Assembly: GCA_049340005.1 (NCBI GenBank)
Contig: JBMPIY010000020.1
Length of the DNA: 13,405 nt
DNA from: CAXBDP01 sp963974465
Lineage (GTDB): Bacteria > Bacteroidota > Bacteroidia > Cytophagales > Cyclobacteriaceae
Reading direction: 5' to 3' (one strand)
Shown here: positions 6,456 to 12,823 of the stretch, one piece after another
Numbering within the stretch: the first letter of the stretch is position 1
Layout: each line of letters starts with the position of its first letter
The notes under the pieces: model-generated
What the model saw: the letters and a program-made list of their open reading frames with translations, nothing else
Databases searched by the model: none
Told to the model about the DNA's origin: nothing
Position numbers and translations under genes: made by a program

Positions 6456-7838
6456 ATGCCAAATTGGAAGCTATTTAAAGAAGCTTTACAAGGTAAAGAT
6501 CAAGATTTTACTAAAATAAATATAAAGACAGGTATTTTCTTGTTATCAGTTCCCATGATTTTAGAAATGATCATGGAGTCTTTGTTTGCTGTAGTGGATA
6601 TATTTTTTGTAGGCCGACTAGGAGACGATGCCGTAGCTACGGTAGGACTCACTGAAGCAGTTGTAATTATTGTTTACTCTGTCGGCATAGGAATAAGCAT
6701 GGCTGCTACTGCAATGATTGCTCGCAGATTTGGAGAAAAGGAATTTAAGAAAGCAGGTAGTGCTGCGTTTCAATTACTCATATTTGGAAGTAGTATTTCT
6801 CTCCTCATTGCTATTCTAGGTTTTCTCTTTGCCAAAGAAATTTTGCAACTAATGGGTGCAAGTCCGGAAGTTCTTGCAATTGGGGTTCCTTACACAAAAA
6901 TAATCTTTGCAGGAAATTTAGCTGTAATGCTCCTTTTTTTAATCAATGGTGCATTTAGAGGAGCAGGGCAAGCACATCTGGCAATGCGTGCACTATGGCT
7001 TTCAAATGGGATTAACATCATTCTAGATCCAATACTCATTTTCGGTTTGGGGAGTTTTGAAGGACTTGGCCTAGTAGGTGCCGCTTGGGCCACAACAACA
7101 GGACGAAGTATTGGTGTGTTATATCAATTATACCATCTCCTCAATGGCAAACATCGATTAGCGATTTTAGCCGAAAATATAAAATTCAAATGGGTTACCA
7201 TGAAACGAATTGCTAGTATTTCCATTGGAGGTATGGGTCAATTTCTTATTGACTCAGCAGCTTGGATTGTATTAACTAGAATCACCGCAGAATTTGGCAG
7301 TAGCTCAGTTGCTGGATTTACAATTGCCTTCAGAATTTTAATTTTTAGCCTGATGCCTGCCTGGGGTTTATCGGCGGCAGCATCTACATTGGTTGGCCAA
7401 AATCTGGGAGCTAACAAAATTAAACGAGCAAGTATTTCTGTTTGGCTTACTGCTCGTTATAATGTAATCTTCCTATCAATTATCACTATACTATATCTTA
7501 GTTTTGGCAACACCCTTGCAAGTTGGTTTACTATAAGCGAAGAAGTCAGTCAAATTGCCGCATTAGGCCTAAAAATCATTGTTCTTGGATACATTTTCTT
7601 CGCTGTCGGCATGGTAATGATTCAAGCTTTCAATGGAGCTGGAGATACTAAAACCCCAATGTATATCAATATAGGAGTACTATTATTGCTGGAAATTCCT
7701 TTAGCTTATTTTTTATCAATTACTCTACAAATGGAAGTTAAAGGTATTTTTATTGCAATAGCAATTTGCCATTCTTTACATGCATTAGTGGCTATATGGT
7801 TTTTCAGAAAAGGCAGATGGAAACAAATTTCAATTTAA
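6456..7838 (+). CDS. MATE family multidrug/Na+(H+) antiporter-type exporter
   Basis: At 460 residues this is full length for a MATE exporter, an inner-membrane antiporter that expels cationic drugs and other small molecules using a Na+ or H+ gradient. It has about 12 membrane segments in two MatE halves (about 27-190 and 250-412). Family features include SVPMILEMIMESLFAVVDIF and FVGRLGDDAVATVGLTEA in helices 1-2, INGAFRGAGQ with NIILDPILIFG in the first half, and the matching IQAFNGAGDTKTP in the second half. The acidic Asp48 in helix 1 is conserved in many members. It lies 79 bp after the small hypothetical gene, with no clear promoter in the gap, so it is probably the last gene of the unit; a hairpin overlaps its stop codon. 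The substrate cannot be told from sequence. Confidence 0.95.
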   Translation: MPNWKLFKEALQGKDQDFTKINIKTGIFLLSVPMILEMIMESLFAVVDIFFVGRLGDDAVATVGLTEAVVIIVYSVGIGISMAATAMIARRFGEKEFKKAGSAAFQLLIFGSSISLLIAILGFLFAKEILQLMGASPEVLAIGVPYTKIIFAGNLAVMLLFLINGAFRGAGQAHLAMRALWLSNGINIILDPILIFGLGSFEGLGLVGAAWATTTGRSIGVLYQLYHLLNGKHRLAILAENIKFKWVTMKRIASISIGGMGQFLIDSAAWIVLTRITAEFGSSSVAGFTIAFRILIFSLMPAWGLSAAASTLVGQNLGANKIKRASISVWLTARYNVIFLSIITILYLSFGNTLASWFTISEEVSQIAALGLKIIVLGYIFFAVGMVMIQAFNGAGDTKTPMYINIGVLLLLEIPLAYFLSITLQMEVKGIFIAIAICHSLHALVAIWFFRKGRWKQISI

Positions 7839-7861
7839 TCTCATTGGACTTCAATGAGATT
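7837..7861. terminator. Bidirectional terminator-like hairpin between convergent genes
   Basis: A perfect 10-bp inverted repeat, AATCTCATTG (7837-7846) and CAATGAGATT (7852-7861), surrounds a 5-nt loop. It overlaps the last two bases of the MATE stop codon and lies 13 bp from the end of the minus-strand PIDGG-protein gene. There is no strong T-tract on either side, but its position between two convergent genes fits termination in both directions. Confidence 0.6.
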
Positions 7862-7874
7862 ACTGAAGAATAGA

Positions 7875-8093
7875 TTATAGATTGCCCTTATCTTTCTTTC
7901 TATTTTGCTTCGTTTTTTTCTTATCCCGCAACTTTTTAGCGCCATAAACGGCTCCTGCACCAAGAAGTAAGCTCAAGCCGCCATCTATCGGGTTGTCTAA
8001 AACGTCAGGCGTAAAGCTCGGTGGACCTCCGAAGGTTTGCGCATAGCTCACTGCGGATAAAAACAATAGGCCGGTAAATAGGATATATTTCAT
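7875..8093 (-). CDS. Small secreted PIDGG-motif protein with CTERM-like sorting signal, copy 1
   Basis: A 72-residue protein. Residues 1-18 are a signal peptide (cleavage expected in SYA|QTF). The mature part begins QTFGGPPSFTPDVLDNP, then PIDGG (35-39), a short hydrophobic run (LSLLLGAGAVYGA, 40-52), a basic cluster KKLR (53-56) and a Lys-rich tail. Motif, hydrophobic segment and basic cluster in this order are the layout of exosortase-type C-terminal signals; I recall NCBI naming this Bacteroidota version PID-CTERM (from memory, not searched). If it is cut near PID, only about 17 residues would be displayed. The 16-residue basic tail after KKLR is longer than in typical CTERM proteins. The gene follows the 1361-aa T9SS protein by 81 bp with a strong stem-loop and no visible promoter in the gap, so it is probably cotranscribed. 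A near copy lies at 12547-12759. Confidence 0.85.
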   Translation of the reverse strand: MKYILFTGLLFLSAVSYAQTFGGPPSFTPDVLDNPIDGGLSLLLGAGAVYGAKKLRDKKKTKQNRKKDKGNL

Positions 8094-8126
8094 CGATTCT
8101 TCAGTTGCTTTGTGTTTTGTTTAAAT

Positions 8127-8155
8127 CAGCGGGAGGTTCTCTGAGCCTCCCGCTG
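8127..8155 (-). promoter_or_regulatory. Intercistronic GC-rich stem-loop, copy 1
   Basis: CAGCGGGAGG (8127-8136) pairs perfectly with CCTCCCGCTG (8146-8155) around a 9-nt loop. It lies between the 1361-codon gene and the small PIDGG gene. On the minus-strand transcript it is followed by TGATTTAAAC, not a U-tract, so it is more likely a partial terminator, processing site or 3'-end stabiliser. Read on the plus strand it is followed by TCTTTTAGTTTT and could stop antisense transcripts. The same stem with another loop recurs at 12790-12814. Confidence 0.7.
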
Positions 8156-8162
8156 TCTTTTA

Positions 8163-8732
8163 GTTTTGTGGTGCTTAGTTTACGATCAGGCGTTTTACAA
8201 TCCGCTCGGTGCCATGCGTGATCTCTACTAAGTAGATACCTTTGCTCAATTGGCTTAGATTAATGTCAAGCTCCGATGTATCAGTGATGAGCTTTTCATT
8301 GCTCACTTCTACGCCTGTCATTGAGACTATTTTTACGGTGGTCTCGCCTACATTATCTGGCTTTTGGATGCTGATCCTCACCTGCTCTTGTGCCGGATTC
8401 GGTAGTAAGTACGCTTGGAAGCGATGGTTGCTCGGGTGGATACTGGTGATCACTTCTATGCCCATCACGAGATCAAATCGGTGACCTTTGCTGCTCGGAT
8501 CATCCGTTACCTCAAAACCGTACGTCGTGCCTTTTTGGAGGGTGATGTATTCCTCGGTGAAGCGATCATAAAGTTGGATCGTTCTGCCTTCTTCTAGATC
8601 GAAATCTGGCAGGCTGAGTTTGAAAGTGGTCGCTGGACTATTGATATGAAGTGGAATGCGATTCGAACCCTCCGCTTCGGCATACGCCCTTGCATCATTA
8701 CTCAATGCAAAATTATCAGCACTTACCGTAAA
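8163..8732 (-). repeat. Duplicated 3' block of the T9SS cargo genes, copy 1
   Basis: This block corresponds to 12824-13405 at an offset of 4661 bases, with a 12-nt length difference near the 5' end of the block. It covers the last 186 codons of the 1361-codon gene plus 12 nt beyond the stop (GCACCACAAAAC on the minus strand, identical in both). Over 8175-8480 I count about 12 substitutions in 306 positions; further from the stop the copies diverge steadily. Confidence 0.9.
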
Positions 8733-11700
8733 GAAGTTAACCACCGGGTTTGCTAGCTTGATTCCGTCGGTAAGCTTATCATACACAGGCGCTGTTTCTT
8801 GAAAATAAACTACCACTTGGTCATAAAATTGCGCTCCTCTTGTTAGGCTAATTCCTATCGAATTAGGCCCATACTTACTCGTGTACTCTTCTGTTCGCAA
8901 TACTGTTTCGAATGGAGCCTCTCCTGATATTTTCATCGATTCCGTAAATGTAATCGTACCAGGCGTTCCTGTATCTGTTGGATCAGCTTGAATGAAAAAG
9001 GCCGAACCACTTGGAAGGACAATTGGATCAAAGCCAGCGTCTGTCAATAGTCTTGTTACATACGCCCCACCTCTTCCTGCACCTGGAATTAATTCTCCAC
9101 TTGCATCTCCTGCACGTGGTGTCCAAACACTGATGAAATTAGATGCACCTGCGTTGGTGATATTTCGCATATTGATGCTCGATGGATACGGATTACCTAC
9201 CAAATTCCAATCGCTGATTTCTCCGCCTATAGTTGCCGAGGATAAAGCCTTTACTACATTACCTGTATTTACTGTCCCTTCCCAAGCCATCGTAACATTT
9301 GCTGGCGTGTAGGCTCCATCATCAAAAATGCCTGATTGTCCTTTAGAACCTCGTATAAGCATTCGGATGCCTTCTACTGGCGCAATCGTTTGGCTTGTAT
9401 TCGTAAAGGCTATCCAACCAGCATCTTCTTCGCTATCATCATCTGCTTGGGTAGGATCAAATCGAAAAGCTGAAGGTGCATTAGTATTCGTAGTCGTAAA
9501 ACCATTTGCTGAACCACCAATACCCGTAATATCTACAATAGAACCAATTACACTTAATGGTAGTGGATCGCTAAATGGATGCGATAGAAAACGAAATGCT
9601 CTATTATTCCCAGCCACAAATCGCTCCTGCTCCACATCAACAGTAATGCTACCTGCTCCCGTCAAATCTCCTATACTGGCATCGCCTGTCGCATCGCTTT
9701 TCAAGATGATCTTGCCATCGCCACTGGCGCCTTTGCCGGCAGCAAAGCTTAAGGTAAAGCCTGGAGCCATCGTGAAAGTAGCACCTGACTGAATCTCCAA
9801 ATCGCCTGCCTGAAAATCAGAAGAAAATACCGGATAGTTGCTAAGGCCTGTAGGTATCGATATATCGGAACCAGCAGGAGGAATAGTGCCCCCAATCCAG
9901 TTGCTTCCTTCATCTGTGTCCGTATCCGTGGTGCCTGTCCAAATGAAGGTACTGAGCGTTACCATCACACTGTTGGTGCCATCAGCAGCAACCGCCACAA
10001 AACGACCTTTGCCATAGGTGACTCCAAACCAATTATTCGCCTCGGCAGCAGGAGCAGCCGTCCAGCTGATCCCATCATTCGAATACATCACACGGTTGGT
10101 ACCCGTATTTGTTACAGCCACAAAGCGACCATTGCCATAGGTGACCGATTGCCAATTATTCGTCTCTGCAGCTGATGCCGCCGTCCAGTTAACTCCATCA
10201 TTCGAATACATCACGCGGTTCGTGCCAATCTCAGCCACCGCCACAAAACGACCTTTGCCATAGGTAACTGAATTCCAATTATTATCCTCGGCAGGAAAAG
10301 CGGTCGTCCAGCTGATCCCATCATCGGAATACATTACACGGTTAGTGCCATTTCTTGCAACGGCAACAAAGCGACCATTGCCGTAGGTCACTGATCGCCA
10401 AAAGATTGCCTGAGCAGCAGCAGCAGCCGTCCAGGTGATCCCATCATTCGAATACATCACACGATTCGTACCATTACTTGACACCGCCACAAAGCGACCA
10501 TTGCCATAGGTGACTGAAAACCAATTATTCGCCTCTGCCGCAAATGCCGCCGACCAGCTGATCCCATCATCCGAATACATCACTCGGTTGCTACCATCCA
10601 CCGATACCGCAACAAAACGACCATTGCCGTAAGTGACAGATATCCAGGAATTGGCCTCTGGAGAAGAAGCAGCCGTCCAGTTAACTCCATCATCCGAATA
10701 CATTACTCGGTTGGTACCAGTCTGAGCCACTGCCACAAAACGACCATTGCCATAGGTGACTGAAAGCCACTGATTCGCCTCGGCAGCAGAAGCGGATATC
10801 CAAGTGTCACCCGACAATGGAGATGCAGAGGCCACCGTAAACGAAAAGTTCTCAGGGCTCAGCAGGAATTGGCCATTGGTGCCGCCTACTCCTGTACCAA
10901 GCTCTACGTGGATTACTTCTCCGGCCGTTAGGTCAGAAGAAGGGTTGAATGTAGCATTATTACCGCTAACAGCCCAAGTACCGGCAATTGTACCTGATTG
11001 CTGACCCCGTATCACCGCATTGGAGGCCGTAAAGGTTGCGAGACTTGGTGGAGTAGTAAAAGTAAGTTCAATATTATCCCCTGCGGCTATAACCGAGGCA
11101 TTCGCCGCAGGAAGCGAAGAGCTAAGGCTAAAGAAAGCTAATAATCCCGGAATAGGGTTGACTTCAGGTGTAGCTTCAGGCACATCGTAGGAAATATTTT
11201 GCAAATAGGGGTAAGAAATAAAACCTCCAGATGATTCCTGGATTTGCCAAACGCCTGTACTTGCTGTAAAATCCCAGTCATCAGGCGTAATATCTGTGGT
11301 GAAGGTAGCGAGGCTCTTCATTTCTGCGGTTGTTTTACCTGTGCCTCCTGCGCTTGCCCCTAAACCGGATGTTTCGGTATCCCAAAAGCTGTTGGTGAAG
11401 GTGGAAGCAGGGCTAGAATCTGTAAAAGCTACCAGGCCTCCTGCAGAACTTGATGCAGAAACTCCTCCAGCAGCAAAGCTATTGGTAATGGTGGATCCGG
11501 TGCTTCGGGCAATCAAACCTCCTGCACCTGTATTGGTAACCGTGACATCGCCAAGTGCATAACTATTGGAAACAGCCACATTTTGAGCCCACCCTAACAA
11601 GCCTGAACCTACTGATAAGCTTGAGGTAACATCAGCCGTAGAAAAGCTTTCTGATACGGTTATCGTTGAAACCGAACCATCCAATTGTGCGATCAAACCG

Positions 11701-12260
11701 GCTGCATCCGTTTCGGCATTTACTGTACCCGTACTGTAGCACCGCATGATGGAACCACTATTCGACATAAATCCCACCAAAGCACCTATATTATTCTTAG
11801 CAGTAAAATTTACATCCAGTAATCCAAGATTTTGGATAGTTGCAGCTTCGAGATATCCAAAAAGACCCTGAGCTATAGCAGTAGGTCTATTCATATATAG
11901 TCCACTTATAGTAAAATCGCCTCCATTGTAAGTACCTGTAAATCGAGTTGTACCATTCCCAATAGGGCTCCAACCTTCACCAGAAAACCATCCAGAAGTA
12001 GAAGTTGCATCTATGTTGGCTGTTTGGATGTAATGCGCTGCCCATCTGGTCACTCTGTTTGGGCTAGCCACTTCAGTATCAGTAGCAGCAATCCAATAAA
12101 GATTTTCTAATGTTGCTATTTGATAGGGATCAACTCCTGTACCAGCACCAGCAGGTAGGGTAGCCGTTTGGGAAATGGCGGAATAATTAAACCCTAATAA
12201 CAGTAAAAAAGAGAATGCAATCAGAAAAAAATTGCGGTAGGGGGTAAATATTTTTTTCAT
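8175..12260 (-). CDS. Giant secreted T9SS cargo: GLUG repeats, Ig-like domain, seven-blade propeller, type A sorting domain
   Basis: A complete 1361-residue surface or secreted protein. Residues 1-31 are a signal peptide (ends NYSAISQ). About 45-360 carry GLUG-type repeats (GLFGYLEAATIQNLGLLDVN, GALVGF, GGLIARS, GGLVAF), a beta-helix-like module of adhesins. About 370-478 resemble an SbsA-type Ig-like domain (LPAANASVIAAGDNIELTF ... NFSFTV). Residues 486-775 contain seven 41-residue repeats. About 774-1280 are a Bacteroidota surface-protein region (GSNWIGG, PPAGSDISIP, HPFSDPL, NLVGNPYPSSI). Residues 1281-1361 form a T9SS type A sorting domain (YLLPNPAQEQVRISI ... LSKGIYLVEITHGTERIVKRLIVN split in two parts). 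The protein should cross the outer membrane by T9SS, with the sorting domain removed on export. A binding or adhesion role is likely because no catalytic domain was seen. The PIDGG-protein gene follows downstream. Confidence 0.92.
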   Translation of the reverse strand: MKKIFTPYRNFFLIAFSFLLLLGFNYSAISQTATLPAGAGTGVDPYQIATLENLYWIAATDTEVASPNRVTRWAAHYIQTANIDATSTSGWFSGEGWSPIGNGTTRFTGTYNGGDFTISGLYMNRPTAIAQGLFGYLEAATIQNLGLLDVNFTAKNNIGALVGFMSNSGSIMRCYSTGTVNAETDAAGLIAQLDGSVSTITVSESFSTADVTSSLSVGSGLLGWAQNVAVSNSYALGDVTVTNTGAGGLIARSTGSTITNSFAAGGVSASSSAGGLVAFTDSSPASTFTNSFWDTETSGLGASAGGTGKTTAEMKSLATFTTDITPDDWDFTASTGVWQIQESSGGFISYPYLQNISYDVPEATPEVNPIPGLLAFFSLSSSLPAANASVIAAGDNIELTFTTPPSLATFTASNAVIRGQQSGTIAGTWAVSGNNATFNPSSDLTAGEVIHVELGTGVGGTNGQFLLSPENFSFTVASASPLSGDTWISASAAEANQWLSVTYGNGRFVAVAQTGTNRVMYSDDGVNWTAASSPEANSWISVTYGNGRFVAVSVDGSNRVMYSDDGISWSAAFAAEANNWFSVTYGNGRFVAVSSNGTNRVMYSNDGITWTAAAAAQAIFWRSVTYGNGRFVAVARNGTNRVMYSDDGISWTTAFPAEDNNWNSVTYGKGRFVAVAEIGTNRVMYSNDGVNWTAASAAETNNWQSVTYGNGRFVAVTNTGTNRVMYSNDGISWTAAPAAEANNWFGVTYGKGRFVAVAADGTNSVMVTLSTFIWTGTTDTDTDEGSNWIGGTIPPAGSDISIPTGLSNYPVFSSDFQAGDLEIQSGATFTMAPGFTLSFAAGKGASGDGKIILKSDATGDASIGDLTGAGSITVDVEQERFVAGNNRAFRFLSHPFSDPLPLSVIGSIVDITGIGGSANGFTTTNTNAPSAFRFDPTQADDDSEEDAGWIAFTNTSQTIAPVEGIRMLIRGSKGQSGIFDDGAYTPANVTMAWEGTVNTGNVVKALSSATIGGEISDWNLVGNPYPSSINMRNITNAGASNFISVWTPRAGDASGELIPGAGRGGAYVTRLLTDAGFDPIVLPSGSAFFIQADPTDTGTPGTITFTESMKISGEAPFETVLRTEEYTSKYGPNSIGISLTRGAQFYDQVVVYFQETAPVYDKLTDGIKLANPVVNFFTVSADNFALSNDARAYAEAEGSNRIPLHINSPATTFKLSLPDFDLEEGRTIQLYDRFTEEYITLQKGTTYGFEVTDDPSSKGHRFDLVMGIEVITSIHPSNHRFQAYLLPNPAQEQVRISIQKPDNVGETTVKIVSMTGVEVSNEKLITDTSELDINLSQLSKGIYLVEITHGTERIVKRLIVN
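9936..10805 (-). repeat. Seven tandem 123-bp repeats encoding 41-residue beta-propeller blades
   Basis: Conserved Trp residues recur exactly every 41 positions (498, 539, 580, 621, 662, 703, 744). Each unit reads W-x-S-V-T-Y-G-N/K-G-R-F-V-A-V, then G-T/S-N-R-V-M-Y-S-D/N-D-G-x-x-W-T-A. The YSDDGxxW part resembles an Asp-box turn. The seventh unit loses YSDDGxxWTA, whereas an extra W-I-S-A strand stands before unit 1. This is the pattern of a seven-bladed propeller closed by a strand from the other end. DNA units are very similar, so the array is young or homogenised. Confidence 0.9.
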
Positions 12261-12302
12261 AAAAAAAGTAAATTATCCAAAGCAATGATTGAAAATAAGG
12301 CT

Positions 12303-12335
12303 AAAAATTATTCTCCTTTCATTTAATGTGACCAA
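12303..12335 (-). promoter_or_regulatory. Possible promoter of the 1361-codon gene
   Basis: On the minus strand TTG (12335-12333) is followed after 22 nt by TAATTTTT (12310-12303), which matches TAnnTTTG in seven of eight positions. The element ends 42 nt before ATG 12260, a plausible leader length. The last base differs from consensus, and A+T-rich DNA gives such matches by chance. Confidence 0.35.
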
Positions 12336-12485
12336 TAAGTACTTTTTTTAGGATGAAACGCTAGAAAAACTTCCCCAACAAGGATCTTCTAGCTTGCTTA
12401 TTTACTTTGGGATCTGTAGTAGGATCTTGTTTCAGCAGATGATCAGATTGTTGTGAATAAATAAGTTAAATGGACAGAAAAATAA

Positions 12486-12499
12486 AATGGGTCGCCATT
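12486..12499 (-). terminator. Terminator-like hairpin after the 70-aa PIDGG gene
   Basis: On the minus strand AATGG and CCATT pair around a CGAC loop and are followed by TTATTTTT, a fair U-rich tract. It lies about 48 bp beyond the stop of the small gene. The five-pair stem is short, so the call is tentative. Confidence 0.4.
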
Positions 12500-12546
12500 A
12501 CAAAAGAGACCTATTTATAAATTTAATCAAGGACAATGATGAAAGC

Positions 12547-12759
12547 CTAGTTTTGGTCTTCCTCATTCATTTTATTCTTTCTATTATCCCTCAATTTCTT
12601 TGCTCCATAGGCAGCTCCTACACCTAGCAGTAAGCTTAAGCCACCATCTATCGGGTTGTCCAACACGTCAGGTGCAAAGCTCGGCGGGCCGCCAAAGGTT
12701 TGGGCATAGCTGAGAAGAGATAGAAATAAGAGGCTGAAGGTAAGTATAGCTATTTTCAT
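12547..12759 (-). CDS. Small secreted PIDGG-motif protein with CTERM-like sorting signal, copy 2
   Basis: A 70-residue paralogue of the 72-residue protein at 7875-8093. It has its own signal peptide (1-19, cleavage expected in SYA|QTF), PIDGG at 36-40, hydrophobic residues 41-53 and KKLR at 54-57, then a mixed-charge tail ending NEEDQN. From the expected mature Gln to LLLG the two proteins differ at one position in 27 (Ala versus Thr), whereas the signal peptides and the tails after KKLRD differ widely. Selection therefore seems to hold the short displayed region and the sorting signal. The gene starts 76 bp after the stop of the partial T9SS gene, with the same GC-rich stem-loop between them, and is probably cotranscribed with it. 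Function is unknown; the CTERM interpretation rests on layout. Confidence 0.85.
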   Translation of the reverse strand: MKIAILTFSLLFLSLLSYAQTFGGPPSFAPDVLDNPIDGGLSLLLGVGAAYGAKKLRDNRKNKMNEEDQN

Positions 12760-12789
12760 TTGTGATTGCTTTTTGCTTGGTAAAATATG

Positions 12790-12814
12790 GCGGGAGGATG
12801 GTCTACCCTCCCGC
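12790..12814 (-). promoter_or_regulatory. Intercistronic GC-rich stem-loop, copy 2
   Basis: GCGGGAGG (12790-12797) pairs with CCTCCCGC (12807-12814) around a 9-nt loop. Stem sequence and loop length equal those at 8127-8155, but the loop sequence is different. It occupies the same place, between a T9SS cargo gene and a PIDGG gene. No U-tract follows on the minus-strand transcript (CATATTTTACC), so full termination is doubtful. Confidence 0.7.
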
Positions 12815-12823
12815 TTTCTTTGG

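Larger units (their letters stand above)
12261..12546 (-). other. 286-bp intergenic region upstream of the 1361-codon gene
   Basis: No coding frame of merit was seen. It contains, in minus-strand order, a terminator-like hairpin for the 70-aa PIDGG gene (12486-12499), a 7-bp inverted repeat (12360-12366 and 12387-12393), and a promoter-like pair (12303-12335) before the start codon of the large gene. It therefore appears to separate the two cassette copies into independent transcription units. Confidence 0.6.

Noticed and set aside
9936..10805. CRISPR-like or mobile repeat array
   Set aside because: The 123-bp units are in frame, have no spacers, and encode a regular 41-residue protein repeat.
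8242..11562. Several plus-strand open frames (8242-8484, 8415-8597, 8992-9312, 9328-9792, 10804-11004, 11296-11562)
   Set aside because: All are antisense to the 1361-codon gene, whose repeats and sorting domain prove its frame. The antisense frames arise from its G+C-rich, Ala/Gly/Ser/Thr-rich codons.
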